From the NCBI GenBank assembly GCA_018697195.1, contig CM031857.1, forward strand, positions 60,451,697 to 60,515,696: a stretch of 64,000 bases of DNA, written 5' to 3'. Origin of the DNA: Certhia americana (Eukaryota > Chordata > Aves > Passeriformes > Certhiidae). Shown here in pieces: positions 37,201 to 50,986 of this stretch (position 1 is the first letter of the stretch; each line of letters begins with the position of its first letter). The notes beneath the pieces are model-generated. The model was not told the DNA's origin and made no database searches. It saw only the letters and a list, made by a program, of their open reading frames with translations. Position numbers and translations under genes: made by a program.

Positions 37201-40054
37201 TTAGAAACTATTATCTTTTCTCATAGATGAATGTAATATTTGAAAGGCAGTAATGCTTGAGTTGTGTCCTAGGAGCGTACACCTGATTTCTGCACCTAAT
37301 TCTGTATCATCTTCTACAAAGTACCTTTGGATATATTTATTTTGCTTGTATGATTAATGTGTGTCCAATTCTGAAAGTAAAAAGACCATTGCGTAGATCA
37401 ATTGCTGTATGACTTAAAGGCTAGAACATAAATTCTGTATCTAAGAGTTTAATAATACCTCAGTGACATGGAGAATGGTCTACTTTCAGGGAAATGTATT
37501 TGCATTGTGGATCTTCTCCCTGAGAATATTGTGAACTACCCCCTTGAAAGCTGTCAGGTCATATCTTGACAATAAAGCCCTGGTATCTTAGATGCCTTCT
37601 TGCATATTATTACAAAAGATCAGCTTCTTTTTTTTCTGCAGTGTTGCACTTTAAGAATAAGAACCGTGTACACCCATGGGGAAGAGGAAGATAGAAAAGA
37701 GAAAGAAATAGAAATGAAAACCAGTAATTAACTCATGGATGTGTTTATGTTGGAACTGCTTTTCTTTTATTGGAATTTTGATTTGGTTAATGGAATTTAC
37801 TCTTTCCTGCCATGCTTTCAAGTTTCAAATTTTTAAATGTTTCCTTTTGTTTTGGCAGAGAACTAATTGTTGTCCTATGGTAGACTTCGTTTTTCTATTC
37901 AGTGGCATGCCAGGAGCATCACAACCTCACTTTGTACCTTGTAATAATAATTTAGCATAAACACTATAATTGGTGTATTTACCTTCATTTTATAAGCTGG
38001 AAAAACACATTTATAAATTACATGAATTTAGAAGGCAGTAACATCAGATTGAATGCAGGAGGAAAAGAGAAACAGTACTAAATTCATTAAAAAATGAAAT
38101 AACTAAGGTGGTTCTGGAAATACGTAAAATCTGTGCTTATGAAGATGCAGCCCAGAATCTGACAGTAAGATAATGACTTAATCATATGGTTTTATGACTG
38201 ATCAAGAAGGTCTTTTGGTAATTTTTATGTCACCAAGCTACTGCTAGTAATACTTAATTACTCAATAGCCTTACTGTCATCTTACTCTGGATCCTAATTT
38301 TAATCTTGTGGGGTATTTTTGTGCCTGTCTTGAGTAAGAGAATGGTTTCTGTGGATGACAGACTTGTATCTGGTCAAGTTTTTCAGTGCTGACGTCTAAT
38401 TAGAGACATCAGAGATGGTGATGTTCAGGATGCTGTGTGTCACCCAACTACAGACTTCTATCATTTGGTTAATTAAGTAGTACTGGGAACTTAACTTGGG
38501 ATGACTGATGGCGTTGGTAGAATGCAATGAATTGCTGTGTTCGTGACAGGGACTGAGCAAAGTCACCTTAAAGATCCAGCCAACTGAAATCTCCAAATAT
38601 CAATTGCAAAATTGCATTCAGATTCTTAAAAGTGGTTTTTATAACACTTAGAATGTGTAATTGGGACTCTTGCGGGAGAAGAGAACAAATCAATATTGGT
38701 AACTGAAAGACTCAATTTCCTCCATTTATCTGTGTGATAGTTTCTTACAGATCTGGTTCAGTGTTGGAGGCATTACTGATTCTCAATGCTTTTCCAATTC
38801 ATTCATTAGTTGATCAAAATACGTGCTAAGTTGCTGTACAGTAAATCACCACTTCATTGTTTCTGTTGTGTATGTTGAGAGCTGGTCTTAGTTAATTCTT
38901 GTCTGGCTTTTTATAAGAAGCTGAGGACTCTAATCTGTCATATAATCAGCTTGGTTACACAGAGGCCACACAGGTATCAGCTGTGTGCTGTATGTCTTAT
39001 AAAGGTTAGTGAGCTGGGACATTACACTAGAAGAGAATTGTAACATTTGAAAGCATATGCCTTGAACCTATGCTGAAGCAGCAGTGCAAACAATAACACT
39101 TCATGCTCTCAGAAGGATGGAAAGCCTGCCACACAGAATGTTAAATGTATTCTAAGCTGGGGTTTGGTATCTTTTTGTCTTTCTTTGCCAGTATTAGCAA
39201 CAGACTTTAGATTTCTCTTGTAATTAAATATAGGATGTATATGTTAATTAGGTTATTTGCTAAAGGATCACCAATTCAATTTATAGAATCTAAACAGCTT
39301 TTGATCTAGGGTATGAAAAAGCATACAAAAACCACTGACCTGAAGGGCCAACAACATAATCTATGAAATTATGCCGTAATTCCAGTTGATTTTAAACCAG
39401 TGGAAGTAAAAATAAATGTACATTTATAAAGCCAACCTGGAAGTAAGAATAAAGTGTGTCAACCAAGGGCAGCATAACTTAAGAATTTTTAAAACTAAGC
39501 CTATGTTTTTGCATCTTAAAATGTAATATGTTAATATGTAATATATTTAAGAGTTGCAAATTGCATTGAGTTCTTGAATTAACAATGTTTGACTCTAAGA
39601 AATCTCTGAAAATTGTTCTAATTAAACCTTGTGCTCCAAGAAGGACTCTAGATTAGATCAGCTGTAGCTCTGCTTAGCTGTATCTTGGAATACATGTGGA
39701 AGTCGGTGGATGAAGGTTCTGCAACTAGCTAGTCAGGAGAATCTGTGCTGCACAGTGTGACCTGTGGAAGTCTGTGTTAATTTTAGGCAATTTTGAAATT
39801 AAGCAACTTGAAATTTTATAATAGGAAGTTACATGCAGCAACACTGTTACTTAGTAATTATTTGGTTTACTTTGTTTTTATAATGTTGTGTCTTGTATTA
39901 TTTTCAGAACAGATATTAGTATTCTTTGTGATTTGGACTGCTAGCGAGCCATGACTTACTGTACAGAATGACTACAATTTTCATTAATGATAACTAAATT
40001 AGAGCCCAGGACTGTGCATGTTGTGTGAGGTTTTGTTTTTTTTCTTATTGTGTA

Positions 40055-40390
40055 GTGCTTTGTGTTTATTAATGCTGAAATTCATGTGATGGCTCATCCT
40101 ATGGTCACAGAGAACAGTAAGCTATAGATTTTGGTGTCATCTAGAACTGTATAATCATTGCCAATTACCACCTTGCTATGCAGTCCCTTGCCTTAAAATT
40201 TGTGGTATTCTGGTGCAAACTAGAGGAATATATCCAGTGTTAACTAATCCTCTAAAGGAGAGACCATTGTGTTCATACACTTCCTTTCCCATATTTTGGT
40301 ATGCGAGAAAGGATTCTTCTTGTGTCTTAATTTTCTTTAAGAGCCTTTGGTGAAGGGTCTTGCCAAAACCACTTCAACAAGCCTTTCTAC
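40055..40390 (-). mobile_element. Possible ancient CR1/L3-like LINE remnant
   Basis: The words tgtgtttattaatgctgaaa, tttggtgtcatctagaac and agagcctttggtgaagggtc are spaced as in the 5' (reverse-transcriptase) part of ancient vertebrate CR1/L3 elements read in reverse complement. Heavily decayed; a profile search is needed to confirm. Confidence 0.4.
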
Positions 40391-43300
40391 CCTCTCCTCC
40401 TTGCATCTTTCTGCTCTCCACTCATTCTCTTCATCTTTCAGAGAAGTCTAATAACTGCGGTTAGGACATATTCTATCTGCCAGAAATATTGTCTTCCCCC
40501 TAAAGCTCACAAGGTTCTCACGATGATACAATTCTAGTCTTTTTTATAGCTTATATGAGTTTGCTCATATGGGTCTATGTAAATCCTAAGATTTCATGTG
40601 ATCATCATGTCTGATGTTTTATTATTTTCCATTCTTTTGGTAGAGGTGTTCTTTTAAAACATGTCAGCAGTTCTGGATTTTGACTCCTATAGAGCTATTT
40701 GGTAAATACTTGTTGATCCCAGTGGGATTTGTTGTCACTGCTGTATATATTCTAAAGCCTTTTATATTGTAATATCAATTTGAGAAACTTGCTTAGATAT
40801 GTATTTGAACAATAGCTTTAATTTGGAGAACTTCCAAGTCTCTGTAGAAATTTAGTTTAGAAAGAATAATTAAAAAATTTTCAAACAACCAAAACCGGAA
40901 AGAACACCTTACATAGTAAACTTTTTTTTTTATTTTCAATCCTTTTGGCACTCATTCATTTATCATCCTTGTCACCTGTCAGGATTTTTCTGTCTGCTTT
41001 GAAATGTCTTTATCATTAGCTTTTATCAAATTAATCTTCCCGAATATCTTGTTCAGTCTTTTTTTTTTTACTTCTTTTTTGCTTGGTTGGTATAATTGAT
41101 ATAATACACCTTTTTTCTTTTGAAAAATGTCCTTTAATATTTTGGTTTTACATATAAAATTCACTACTGTTTTGTCTAGGCCATCAGTAATAGTGGCCTT
41201 TAAATAAGGTTCTCTGTGAAGTCACAAAAGCCTAAACCCATGTTTATTTCATCATGAAATAATAACTTTTTGCTGTTTAAATATTATTTTTTATTATTAT
41301 CAAAATTTCTGATTTGTCCTGGGTTGCTGATGGTTTTCTTTTGAACTTGTTTAACTAACTCATTCTCTCAAAGATTCTGTATATAACTATATGGTGAAGT
41401 GAGAGCTGCATACCTTTTTAATGTTCACCATAAAGAGTGTGTGGCCACTGAAGCAGAATAGTGATCTCAGTTTGACTCAGGCAGTCCCCGTCTTACATAC
41501 ATGGTGATGAAATGAGTAACTCCTGTGCCTGCATTCCAGTGTGATTGATGATTATGGCTGCATTACGGAACTTGGTTGGTTACTTCCAGCAGAGAAAGTT
41601 ATGCTCTGTGTCTGCTGTGTTAATGCAGGGCTCAAGAAGTGGAAATAAAGTAATGAGTGAGATGGGCAAAAGTTCCTTCTAGACTGATGCGAAGTAGCTG
41701 GTGATTTCATCTTTTATTTGGGGGAAGTTCTGTTTGCTTTCTTCCTTTCAATCTCCTTCATTCACCACTTCTAACTACTGCTTTGAATTTTGCCATCTTT
41801 AATATGAAAAATTTAGGCTTTGTCAGATACATTTTGAATATAAATTACCTGTCAAAGTCTTTATCAGTAGCTTTTGCAGTTGTTTTAAGGTGGGAAATTT
41901 AATGGCCCTTTACTTATGTAGCGGTTGCCTTTGCATGTACTCACTGTGCTGCTAATGCAATTTAAAGCTATATCACAAAAAAAACCTGAAATTGCATCAG
42001 TACAGTTTTTAAAAACCTATCACATGTAGATTTGAGATCTTAATTGGTAGCTTTTTTCCTGACCTTCAGTGATTTCTCATCCTGTTTAGAGATGCCATTA
42101 CATCACTCAGTAAAGTCCATCTAATTTGAGCTTTTTGAAAGCATAAGAAAGTAAATTCACTGTCTGTGCAGCCCTTTCAGAGTGTGCCCTGCTTAGTTGT
42201 TTCTTATCTTAGTTCAAGACAGGCTTTTCCACATACATTTCTCCCTTTCCAGTTGTCTGCTTGTAGAACTGTGGGCCTCCTGAAACCAGCTTCTTGTAGA
42301 CCTATGTGATGAGACATTCTCCAGTTTCTAGGATTTCCGACTCTGGATCAGGGCTTTGCAAGTGATTATTTTGAATTCTTCTGTTGGGAATGGAAATTTT
42401 AAAGGAAGGTTGATTCTGGGTTTTTGGTTTTGTGTACGTAGTTAAGGTAAAGCACTTGGTGAGTGAAGTATATTTATATTGCATTTGGGAAAGAGCAAGT
42501 GGAGAGTGTGAGGTTTTTGATGGTTATATTATTAGAGATGTGTAATGTGGTTGTAAATGTAAACAAGCTTTATGTTTTGTTCAAGAACCAAGCTCTTCCT
42601 TTTTTTTTTATTGTGAAATACTTGTTAAAGGTGTGCTGCCAGTATTCCCAGCAGTAGGAATTTTATAAAAGGAAATAGACTTAAAAAGAGCATACATCAC
42701 ACTATGGGAGGTGCAACTGTAAAGGCTTCACTAATGCAGCTGTTAAAATTTCTTAAATGTCTTAAAATTTGTGTTCTGTGTGCAAGAGCTTGATGAAGAA
42801 TATACTGAAAAATGAAAACTTGCTTCTGATACTTCATGTTTGGAGCAGAGGCTGGGGGGGAAACACCCCCAAAATACAAGTTCTAGTAATTAAAAAGAGT
42901 AGTGTGTGAGTCTAGAGAGGTATGAGAATGACTGGCTGTCAGGCAAGCCCAGTAACAGACTTAGGGTTCTCCTTGCATTAAAGGACACAAAACACAATAG
43001 AGATTAATTCTAAAATTATCACTGTTTACTCCAGCTTTTGCATGAGAATAGTCCTCACCCTCTGGAAATGGCTAAGAGGCCAGTTGGATAAAGGTGCCTA
43101 AATATCAAACTAGAAGTACAATTTGGAAGCCCTTGAGGGATTGCTGGGGTGCCCTCTGACATCAAGCAGAAACCTCCTTACCACCAAATCCTGTCTCAGG
43201 ACAAATCCTGACCCAGGGATAAGGCAGCTCTCCTCTCCAGTCTTACTGTAGAAGAGACAGAAAAAGCTCCTTGTTAAGGAGAGCAGTTCCATCTGGGCTC

Positions 43301-46300
43301 TTTGCCTCTCTAGTCTTGGTCAGAGGGCAAGGAAATGGCTCCACATCAAGATTGGGAAGGCTGGCTGAGGGAGCAGGAGGTTCCTGAAGGAGAAGTACAG
43401 TGGCTGCTTGTGTTGGACATCACTGTCAGCTGTCAGCTGCTGGACTACTGTTGCTTATACAGTGAAATAATATTTGTAGTGCTTCATATTGCATATGTTT
43501 AGAACTGCAGTGCTCCTAAATTATTAGTCTTTACCCCATCCCTACTGAAAGTTTCAGGTAGAAGTAAGCCAGGAAGAAGCTAATACATTGGTGTTGTTTG
43601 AGTGCTGTACTTTTGGGTTTTGTTTTCATTTTGGTTTTCCTTCTTTTTCTTGGCACTGAGCATTTGCTGTACTCTCCTTCGGTCAGAATTTTACTGCCAA
43701 AATAGATTTTAGTGCTAATTAATTTGGATTTGCTTTCTCACATTAAAACAAAAGGTGTGGGCCGTAATGACAGTCATTCTGCTTATTATTATGTAATGTA
43801 AAAAAAAAAAAAAACAAAAAACCAACCCTTTTTTGTTTGTTCTAAAAATACGTTGACTTTCTTAGTTCATGTTTTTGTTGAAAGTCAAGTGTCATAGGCA
43901 TCTGAGAGAGGTTTAGGCCTTAAGTTTTGTCAGCTAAACATCTGAGAACATGAGCTTGTGAATGTATAATTTATGAGTTCCTTTCTGGGGTTTCAGCTTG
44001 GCTTGGGTTGGAGACTGCACTTAAGGAAGCGGTGTATTCCCAGGAGTGAAAAATTAGGTAGCTGAGATGGAAGTTTAACTACCTGGGGAACCAAGCTGAT
44101 GTAGTTGCTGTGCACCAGTTTTAGAAATGTCAGTAATATTTTAAAGATGGACTTAAATACCTTTGTGTTTCTTCATCTAAATGCTTACCAAGTTATAACC
44201 AAAATTCTGTATTTCTCAGTGTGCTTTCTGGATGATTCAAATTGGCTTTTGCTAGAATAAGTGCAGTTAAAACTTAGTGGATTTTTAATAGTGATACAAT
44301 ACAGTTCATTCCCTTATTTGAACATTTTGGGTGTGCATCTTTAAGGAGTGAAATAGGGAAACAGTTTAGATTAAGTTCCTGTAAGGCAGTTATAAAGTGT
44401 GACTACTAGGAAGAATGGCTATGGATGGTTCACTGTCAAAATCTGAGGCTACATGAAAACAGCTTCCAGGTCATGGTTGATTTGATACTATCATTAAAAA
44501 TCTAGGTGAAGTACTAAGCTCAAACATGAGATAAAGCTCCTTAAAAACTGCAAAGTTGTGAATGCTCGGGTCAGAGTACAGAGTGTTGTTAAAAAATTAA
44601 AGTGATAGGAAAGCATACAGTTTATAACAGTAATTATTGGTGTATGTGCAAAATACAGTGAAAGATATACCAAATATACAAGACAAAAACAAGATGTAGG
44701 AAGTAAATCTTTAAATACAATTGCCAAATGAAAAGGCTTTTCTTGGTGTTAGAATATTAATAGTAAAATTGCCAAGAATGCCACTTGAATCTTCTGTCTG
44801 CCACTGTCATTCCTTGCAGATGTTTACCTTGTGGATAAAGGAACAATTGACTTTAATTTTGCCCGTTTAGTTCTTTAAACTAAAAGCTCAGAAGCTGAAG
44901 GGAAGAGCAGTGTTAGTTGCTTCCCAGTAATTGCTGTGCAGGTTAAAGGATACAGAAAAAGCTTTCTTGGAAATCTGATTTTTGTATTTGGATAATAATG
45001 TCTTAAAATGTGGTTTGGTTTTCCTTTTTAAACAGCTGTAGTGAATATCCTCTCAGTGAAATTTCTAAAATTTTGTGTAATTCCCTTACACAACTGAAAT
45101 TCAGCAAAACATTTTTAAGCCCTATTAAGAGGACGCCCAAGTTTTTAAAATAGCTGGTGCAGTTTTTCTGTTGTGGAACAACACTGACACCCAGTGGTGA
45201 TCTTGTACTACTGCGACCTTTTAAGGTACTCTGCTTAATTGCTTCAAATTCTCTCTCTTCTAATGAGGTGTTACCAAGTAAAAAAATTGAAAGCTTTCGG
45301 CGTTTTTTTTTTTCCTTTGAAAACTTTACTGTTTTATGGTATGATCGTTTAAATCTGCCTCTGTAGCAAGGATATGTAAGAAATATTCTGATTTTTGCAT
45401 AAACTCAGTGCAAATAGCTATATAAAATTTACTATAAAACTCAAATGTTGATTTTTGTGGCTGGCACTGAATTAGAAGTTCAATTTTTCTTGGATGCTAA
45501 TACCAGTGTTTCTGGAAGAGTTGGGAATCTGAAATGGATAGATTTTATAGAACATATTAATTAATACTAATTTTCCTTATTTACTTCTTTCCTTAAAGAA
45601 AGCTTCTACTTAATAAGATGTTAATTATAAAGATGGTAGAAGAAAATTACAGAGGATTGATAGAAAAATTGTATGGCAGAAAAAGAGTGGAAGATTAAAG
45701 ATTTGCATTTGTGCATGAACTGTTAATTATAAAGAGAAAAAATACACTTTTCAAGAGAGCTGCTCATGAAAAGTAAACATTAATAGGAGAGTTGTTTACC
45801 TGGTGGATTTAATTATAGAATAAGGTTCTCTTTTAAAACCTTTTCATGTGTATGTGTGTGTATTCATGTGCATGTTTGTCTGCAGATGAAGTGTTTGATC
45901 CAGCAGTATAGAGCAGACAAAAAAATGCATCTTGCTTTGGTACTGCCAATTTCTTCAGTGTTTCAGACAGAGGTAATAGAGTAGCAGTACAGAAATCTCT
46001 CTATTCAGGCCACATCAGGTAATTTGTTCTTTATGAAGTAAAGCAGAACATAAAGCAAGATAAGTAGAGGCATAGGCAAGATTGGTACTATGGTTATATC
46101 CCATAGCAGTGGGAAATAGTGAAAAGGAGAATGCACACCTATAATGTACAAAAATGGGTTATTAAATTGATGTTATACTTGATATGAAGGAGCAGTGGGA
46201 AAACAGCTCTACCTGTCACTGATGTAATATGTGTTTTTTGTGTAGTACAAAGGAGGAATTACTGAAATCTGTTTTTCATAGAATCTTTTTGAGAACATTT

Positions 46301-49300
46301 TGACAGAAAAATTGCAGATTTGGATTTATATGTGAGTGGTTCATGTAGAAAATGCTGATTCATTACTAATGGTTTTGTTTTAATGTCTCATTTGAAGGTG
46401 CAAATGCAGGTCATTTCTAGGAGATGTTTTTTTTTTTCTGACAAAAGCTGTTGCTAAGAGGATTGTACTGCTTCATGTCTCAGATGAATGGAGCTGGAGT
46501 AGGGGGAGAAATAGGTGAGATATCCCTCAGGTTTCAGCAAGCGTAATGCAAAAGAATTGCAGTAGAAACATTTATTTTCCTTTCTCTTCTGATCTCCTTT
46601 CTCTTGAGAATGCTTCACAAATAACCATCTCAACCATTTGTGGAGGCTTTATGCCCATTTGGCTGTAAGCTGTGATTTTTTTTTTTTTTTCTTTTTACTT
46701 CTTATTTTTATTAATGTTCCAAAACTATGGAATCCCTGTGTGACTCCTGTAGCACTACTTACTAAAATTCCCTTGCAATCAATGTAGCTGTTTTCATAAC
46801 TTCAAAATGTAACTTTTAGAATTGTTCTAAACTGTGTAATAAAGAAGTGTAGTGAGTACTTTATTTCTTGGAAACGAAAGGTACTTTGGGTGTATCTTAG
46901 TCTGGTTACCAGGGCTCGTAGTGGGAGGTTGTGTTGTGGGGTGTGTGTTGGTTTCTTTTTTTTGGTGTCGTTGTAAGATGTCAGTGGTCAGCCATTGGCT
47001 TGCTTTGGACTTCTTGGAAAGTTTTGTGGAGCTTGGCTGCTGCTCCCTCTATGATTCTCACCCATTTATTTTAGCTTTTATTTATTTGCTGCTTCACGGT
47101 AAGCAAAAGTGCTTAATTCTGAAATACTTGTTTACAGAAAAAAAAAAAAAAAAGGGACGTTTGTTGATTGTGGCAATAGCATTTCTGTGCCAGGTTATTC
47201 CCTGTGTCTCCTTGATTTATAAAGGGAAGTTGGGGGAGACAGCTTGGAATGGAGGTGTGGAGAGCAAGAATTGACAGCCGCAGCTTGTATAGCATGGCCA
47301 GGTAGATACTGGGAATTGGGGCACTTGTGTGCACTTCCAGCAGCATGATCTGGTTCATAGGCAGTTTGGGATTGCTTCCTACCACTTGGCAATAGGAAAT
47401 ATGTTGGATTAATGTAATAGGATCACACTGTAGGTCACCTTTTGTTATCTAAGGTCATGGTATTTTGCAAAATGGGCAGAACAGGTAATGCAGATGATGT
47501 GAGGCACTTCAGTTAATATAATAGAGACACAGAGCTGCAGGGCTGTTCTGTCTGACTCCAGAGCAGGCTTTTAATGTCTTTGTTTTGTTCAGGGTCAGAT
47601 TTTTTTTTTTTTTTTCTTTCTTGATCTAATACAGAGAACAAAGAATTGAGCGACCTTATGCAGTAAAGGTCCTACTTTCAGCATATCACATGCCCTCATT
47701 AAGAACACATAGAAAAAGCAACTCTGATTCCTTCAGAGTCTGGAAAAAACTCAGTCTTAAAATCCTTATGTTGTAGGGGGAAGGATTATGCCATCTGAAG
47801 AGGTAGCTTTGTCTATTGTAACTCCCTTTCCATGCTTGAGCAAGGTAGATGTATTTTTTTCTGTATGAATGCATTTATTTTAAAGTAAATTTAATAAAAA
47901 TACTTATTTTTATTTTCTTAAATAATAGGCCCGTAGCAGGAAATACTCAAAGCTAAAAATTAGAGAGTTCTTATAGGACACCATACAAATAGGAGAAGAT
48001 AAAATAATTTATTTAAAATATGTTTCTGTAAGTTTTGTTAAGAAAACATAAGCATGTTTGGAGTACTCATTGCTATATGAAGTAGTCTGTATAAGAATGT
48101 TATTAATATTAAGACCGACTTGATATTCACTGGTTTCAAACTTCTGTTCAAGCAGAAGAAATCTATGCTTTGTCTAAGTCTGGTGTACAATGCCTTCTGG
48201 TTGCAATTTGCTTCCTGGCCGATTTCTCATAATTTTTTACTAATTCTATAGTTTTGCATCTTGTTGCACAGAAGCAGCATCTGACACATTACTGGAAAGC
48301 TCTTTTTTTCTCTGTTGAAGTTCTTTAACAAAATTTTGATAGCACAATTTGATTTTTTTTTCTTGAAGGTAATTTTAATCCTGATCTGATCAGGTTTTTG
48401 CTAAAAAGCTTTGGTGTTTGCTTAAATCAATGTAACAGATGTCCCCAGTGGTATTTCATGATTGATGTCTCTGTGAGATTGGCAGAGATTTTGGTCAGAT
48501 AGGTGAGTTTTTTGCGAAGTTCTGTTGCTTAAATGAGTACGAGTCAAGTAAATATTAGTGTTCTTCTCCAGTGAATTTCTCTTTATCCTTCTGTCTCAAA
48601 AGCTTTTCTAAATAACGAGACAAACTAAAATGAAAATTCATATATCAATTTATATGTAAAAAGTTATAAACTGAAAATTTTGACTAAACCAGAGAGCTAT
48701 TTTGACAGCTGGGATTCAGTCTTCACTTTGAGATGCAAAAGTAAAACATGACTCAGCAATGAATTTTGTAATAGCAGAATTAATCTTGTTCTATATAGAG
48801 AAAGTTTAATTGTAGGTCAGGTTCTTGTTTACTCGTTCTTTAAAAATGTTCTTTTCTTGCTGGAAAATGGTAGCACTTATGTTGAAGTATTCAGTTTAAA
48901 TAATTCTGTGAGAGAACTGCAGTCCCTCTAGCTTTAGTAGGATGAAGTATGAATTCACTTACGTTTGGAGCAGAAAAAGAAGAATCTTTCCATGACTTAG
49001 CCAACAGTCTGAAACTCAGCTTATGGATTTTGTACTCCCCCAGCCCCTGCTGTTCAACTTATGTTCAATTTTATGCTGAAGATGGCAGAAGGTAAACTTG
49101 GAGAGTTTATGATACTGCTCTTTCTAGGAAGTCTGTGGGTGTAATTAAGGCACAGTTGAAGCCTCGAGAGCGGGATAGTCTGTTGGATGTATCTGTTTCC
49201 CCTGGCACAGAGTGGGAATGCTGTTCTGCTTTACCTTCTGACTCCAGCTAATGAGATCTGCTAACACACAGGAGCTGCATAAATCTTCCCATACCATAGT

Positions 49301-49425
49301 ACGGAAGCGTAAAGTTACTCAGCTGGGAAATCCTGTGTTCCCATGCAAGCCAACACATCTTGCTACCTTATTCTTCTCAAGCACCTGTCTTTTATTTAAA
49401 AAATAGGATTTTCTTCTTATGCTTA

Positions 49426-49452
49426 TATTTATTTATTTATTTATTTATTTAT
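49426..49452. repeat. (ATTT)n microsatellite
   Basis: Six or so uninterrupted ATTT units about 1.45 kb before exon 2. Confidence 0.9.
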
Positions 49453-50901
49453 ATATGCATTTTATTTTCCATCTGAATTGTTTCATTATTGGCTTTTCTT
49501 TTTTTTTGGTGATGATACGCTGGAGATTCGGGTTTTGATAGATCCCAGTGTCTGATGTTAACAGATAAATCCCATTAAGTGTCTGGGTTAGAGCACAGCT
49601 GGAACCAGTGATTAGTCTGGGAACACTGGCAGGACTGGAAAGGACAATGTTAAAGTTACCAGGGCTGGAATCAAAAAGGTCTGTCAAGTGTACTTTCCTT
49701 CAAGTATTTTGCCTTGTTTGTATGTTTCACTGTGCATGTTATTTTCTCAAAAAGAAGTATTTCTTGAAGCATCCAGGAATATTTATTTTAACTCTTTTTT
49801 TGTGTATATTACTCTTTGTTTCTTAAATAATTCTTTTATTATTTGGGAAATTGTGATTTCTTGGTGAGTAGTTATTTAAATGTTGAGGAAGAACTGTGTT
49901 TCAGACTGGGTGTCTATCAATTATTTAATGGTTGCTGTAATGTATTTGAATATAATAAAGAGCTGTGCAGAAGAAGGCAGGTTGCCAGCTACATAAAATT
50001 GAAAACTGTAACTGCAAATGGAATAGAGTAGGCAAAATGAACAACAAATGTCACGATTTCTGATCACTCGAGTTAAAATTATTCTATTTTAAAGTGTTTT
50101 TTGATGGTTAGAATAGGTCAGCCCTTTAAAATGGATTCAGGTAATCAATTCAAAACCTAGTGTTCAGATGAACAAATTTATTGTATACTTACAATACTTA
50201 CAGAATTTTTGTAGAAATATACTGATCCTGCACTACCTCCATCAGTGTCACGAATACTCCTAGCAAATGTGGTTGTGGAGGAGAATTTTTATTTTTATTT
50301 AAGACTTTTCACCATATTTGACTATTCCAACACGGTAATGCACTTTCATTTTTACCAGTTTCTTTTTAGCCCAGGTAACCAAAATACGTTTTATAGAATA
50401 GCAGTGTTGTGTGCCCCAGCCCTTGAGGGATTAACTGTACAGCCTTGCTCTTTACAAATAGATGTGGTTGTGCTTTGAGCAGGACGGGAGCTGGTTGCTT
50501 TGGTTTGATTTGGTTTTTTTCATTGCAAATAATGTGAGTGAAAATATGCTTCTTCCATCAAGTAAAGGTCAAAGGGATGATTTTGAAACCAGGTTCCTGT
50601 AATTCAGGGAGGTTGGCATGTTACCCTGTTTGTGATGGCTCTGATTACTTAGTAAGTGCAACTTCTTTTCTTGTTTGCATTTTCAGAAATTTTCTTCTGT
50701 TTAGAAATTATGAAAGAAGAAATATTTTTCTTAACCTTATCTCAGTGTAAGGAAACTGATTACATTAAGTAATTTTTCAAGTATTTTTGCATTTATGCTT
50801 CACCAGTACAAAAGATGGTCCTTTATTTCCTATCATAGACAGAAGAAATGTTTGTCTCATTGACACATCATGTGATATTCTATTTTTTTTTTCTTTAACA
50901 G

Positions 50902-50986
50902 GTATCTTTCAGATGAAGGAATTGAAGCTTGCTTAAGTTCATCTGAAAAAGTTAATACAAATGATATTATCCTAGTTGCCCTTAAT
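50902..50986 (+). CDS. TDRD3: TDRD3 coding exon 2 (residues 14-42)
   Basis: An 85-base exon whose first base completes the exon 1 Trp codon. It encodes [10 protein letters not shown], then a Ser/Lys-containing stretch, ending NDIILVALN. This matches the N-terminal helical part of the TDRD3 RMI1-N-like (DUF1767) region that precedes the OB-fold. The acceptor has a long T-rich tract ending ttaacag and the donor is a consensus GTAAGT at 50987. Exon 1 (41 bases) plus exon 2 (85 bases) gives exactly 42 codons, so the exon ends in phase 0. Part of this exon is open in other frames, but only this frame gives the conserved TDRD3 residues. Confidence 0.97.

Larger units (their letters stand above)
34241..50901. 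other. Remainder of intron 1, about 16.7 kb, no exon found
   Basis: Long AT-rich intronic sequence ending at the exon 2 acceptor. Short ORFs show no conserved peptide. Noted inside: a CpG-bearing block at 35340-35925, a possible ancient CR1-like stretch near 40055-40390, A or T runs at 43800-43814, 46676-46690, 47138-47153 and 47600-47615, a TG-rich stretch near 45847-45861, and an ATTT microsatellite at 49426-49452. The 140-codon frame at 46852 spans an A run and is rejected as a gene. Confidence 0.6.

Noticed and set aside
46852..47274. 140-codon frame in intron 1
   Set aside because: Starts at GTG, contains a lysine run encoded by a 16-base A tract, and has no recognisable family.
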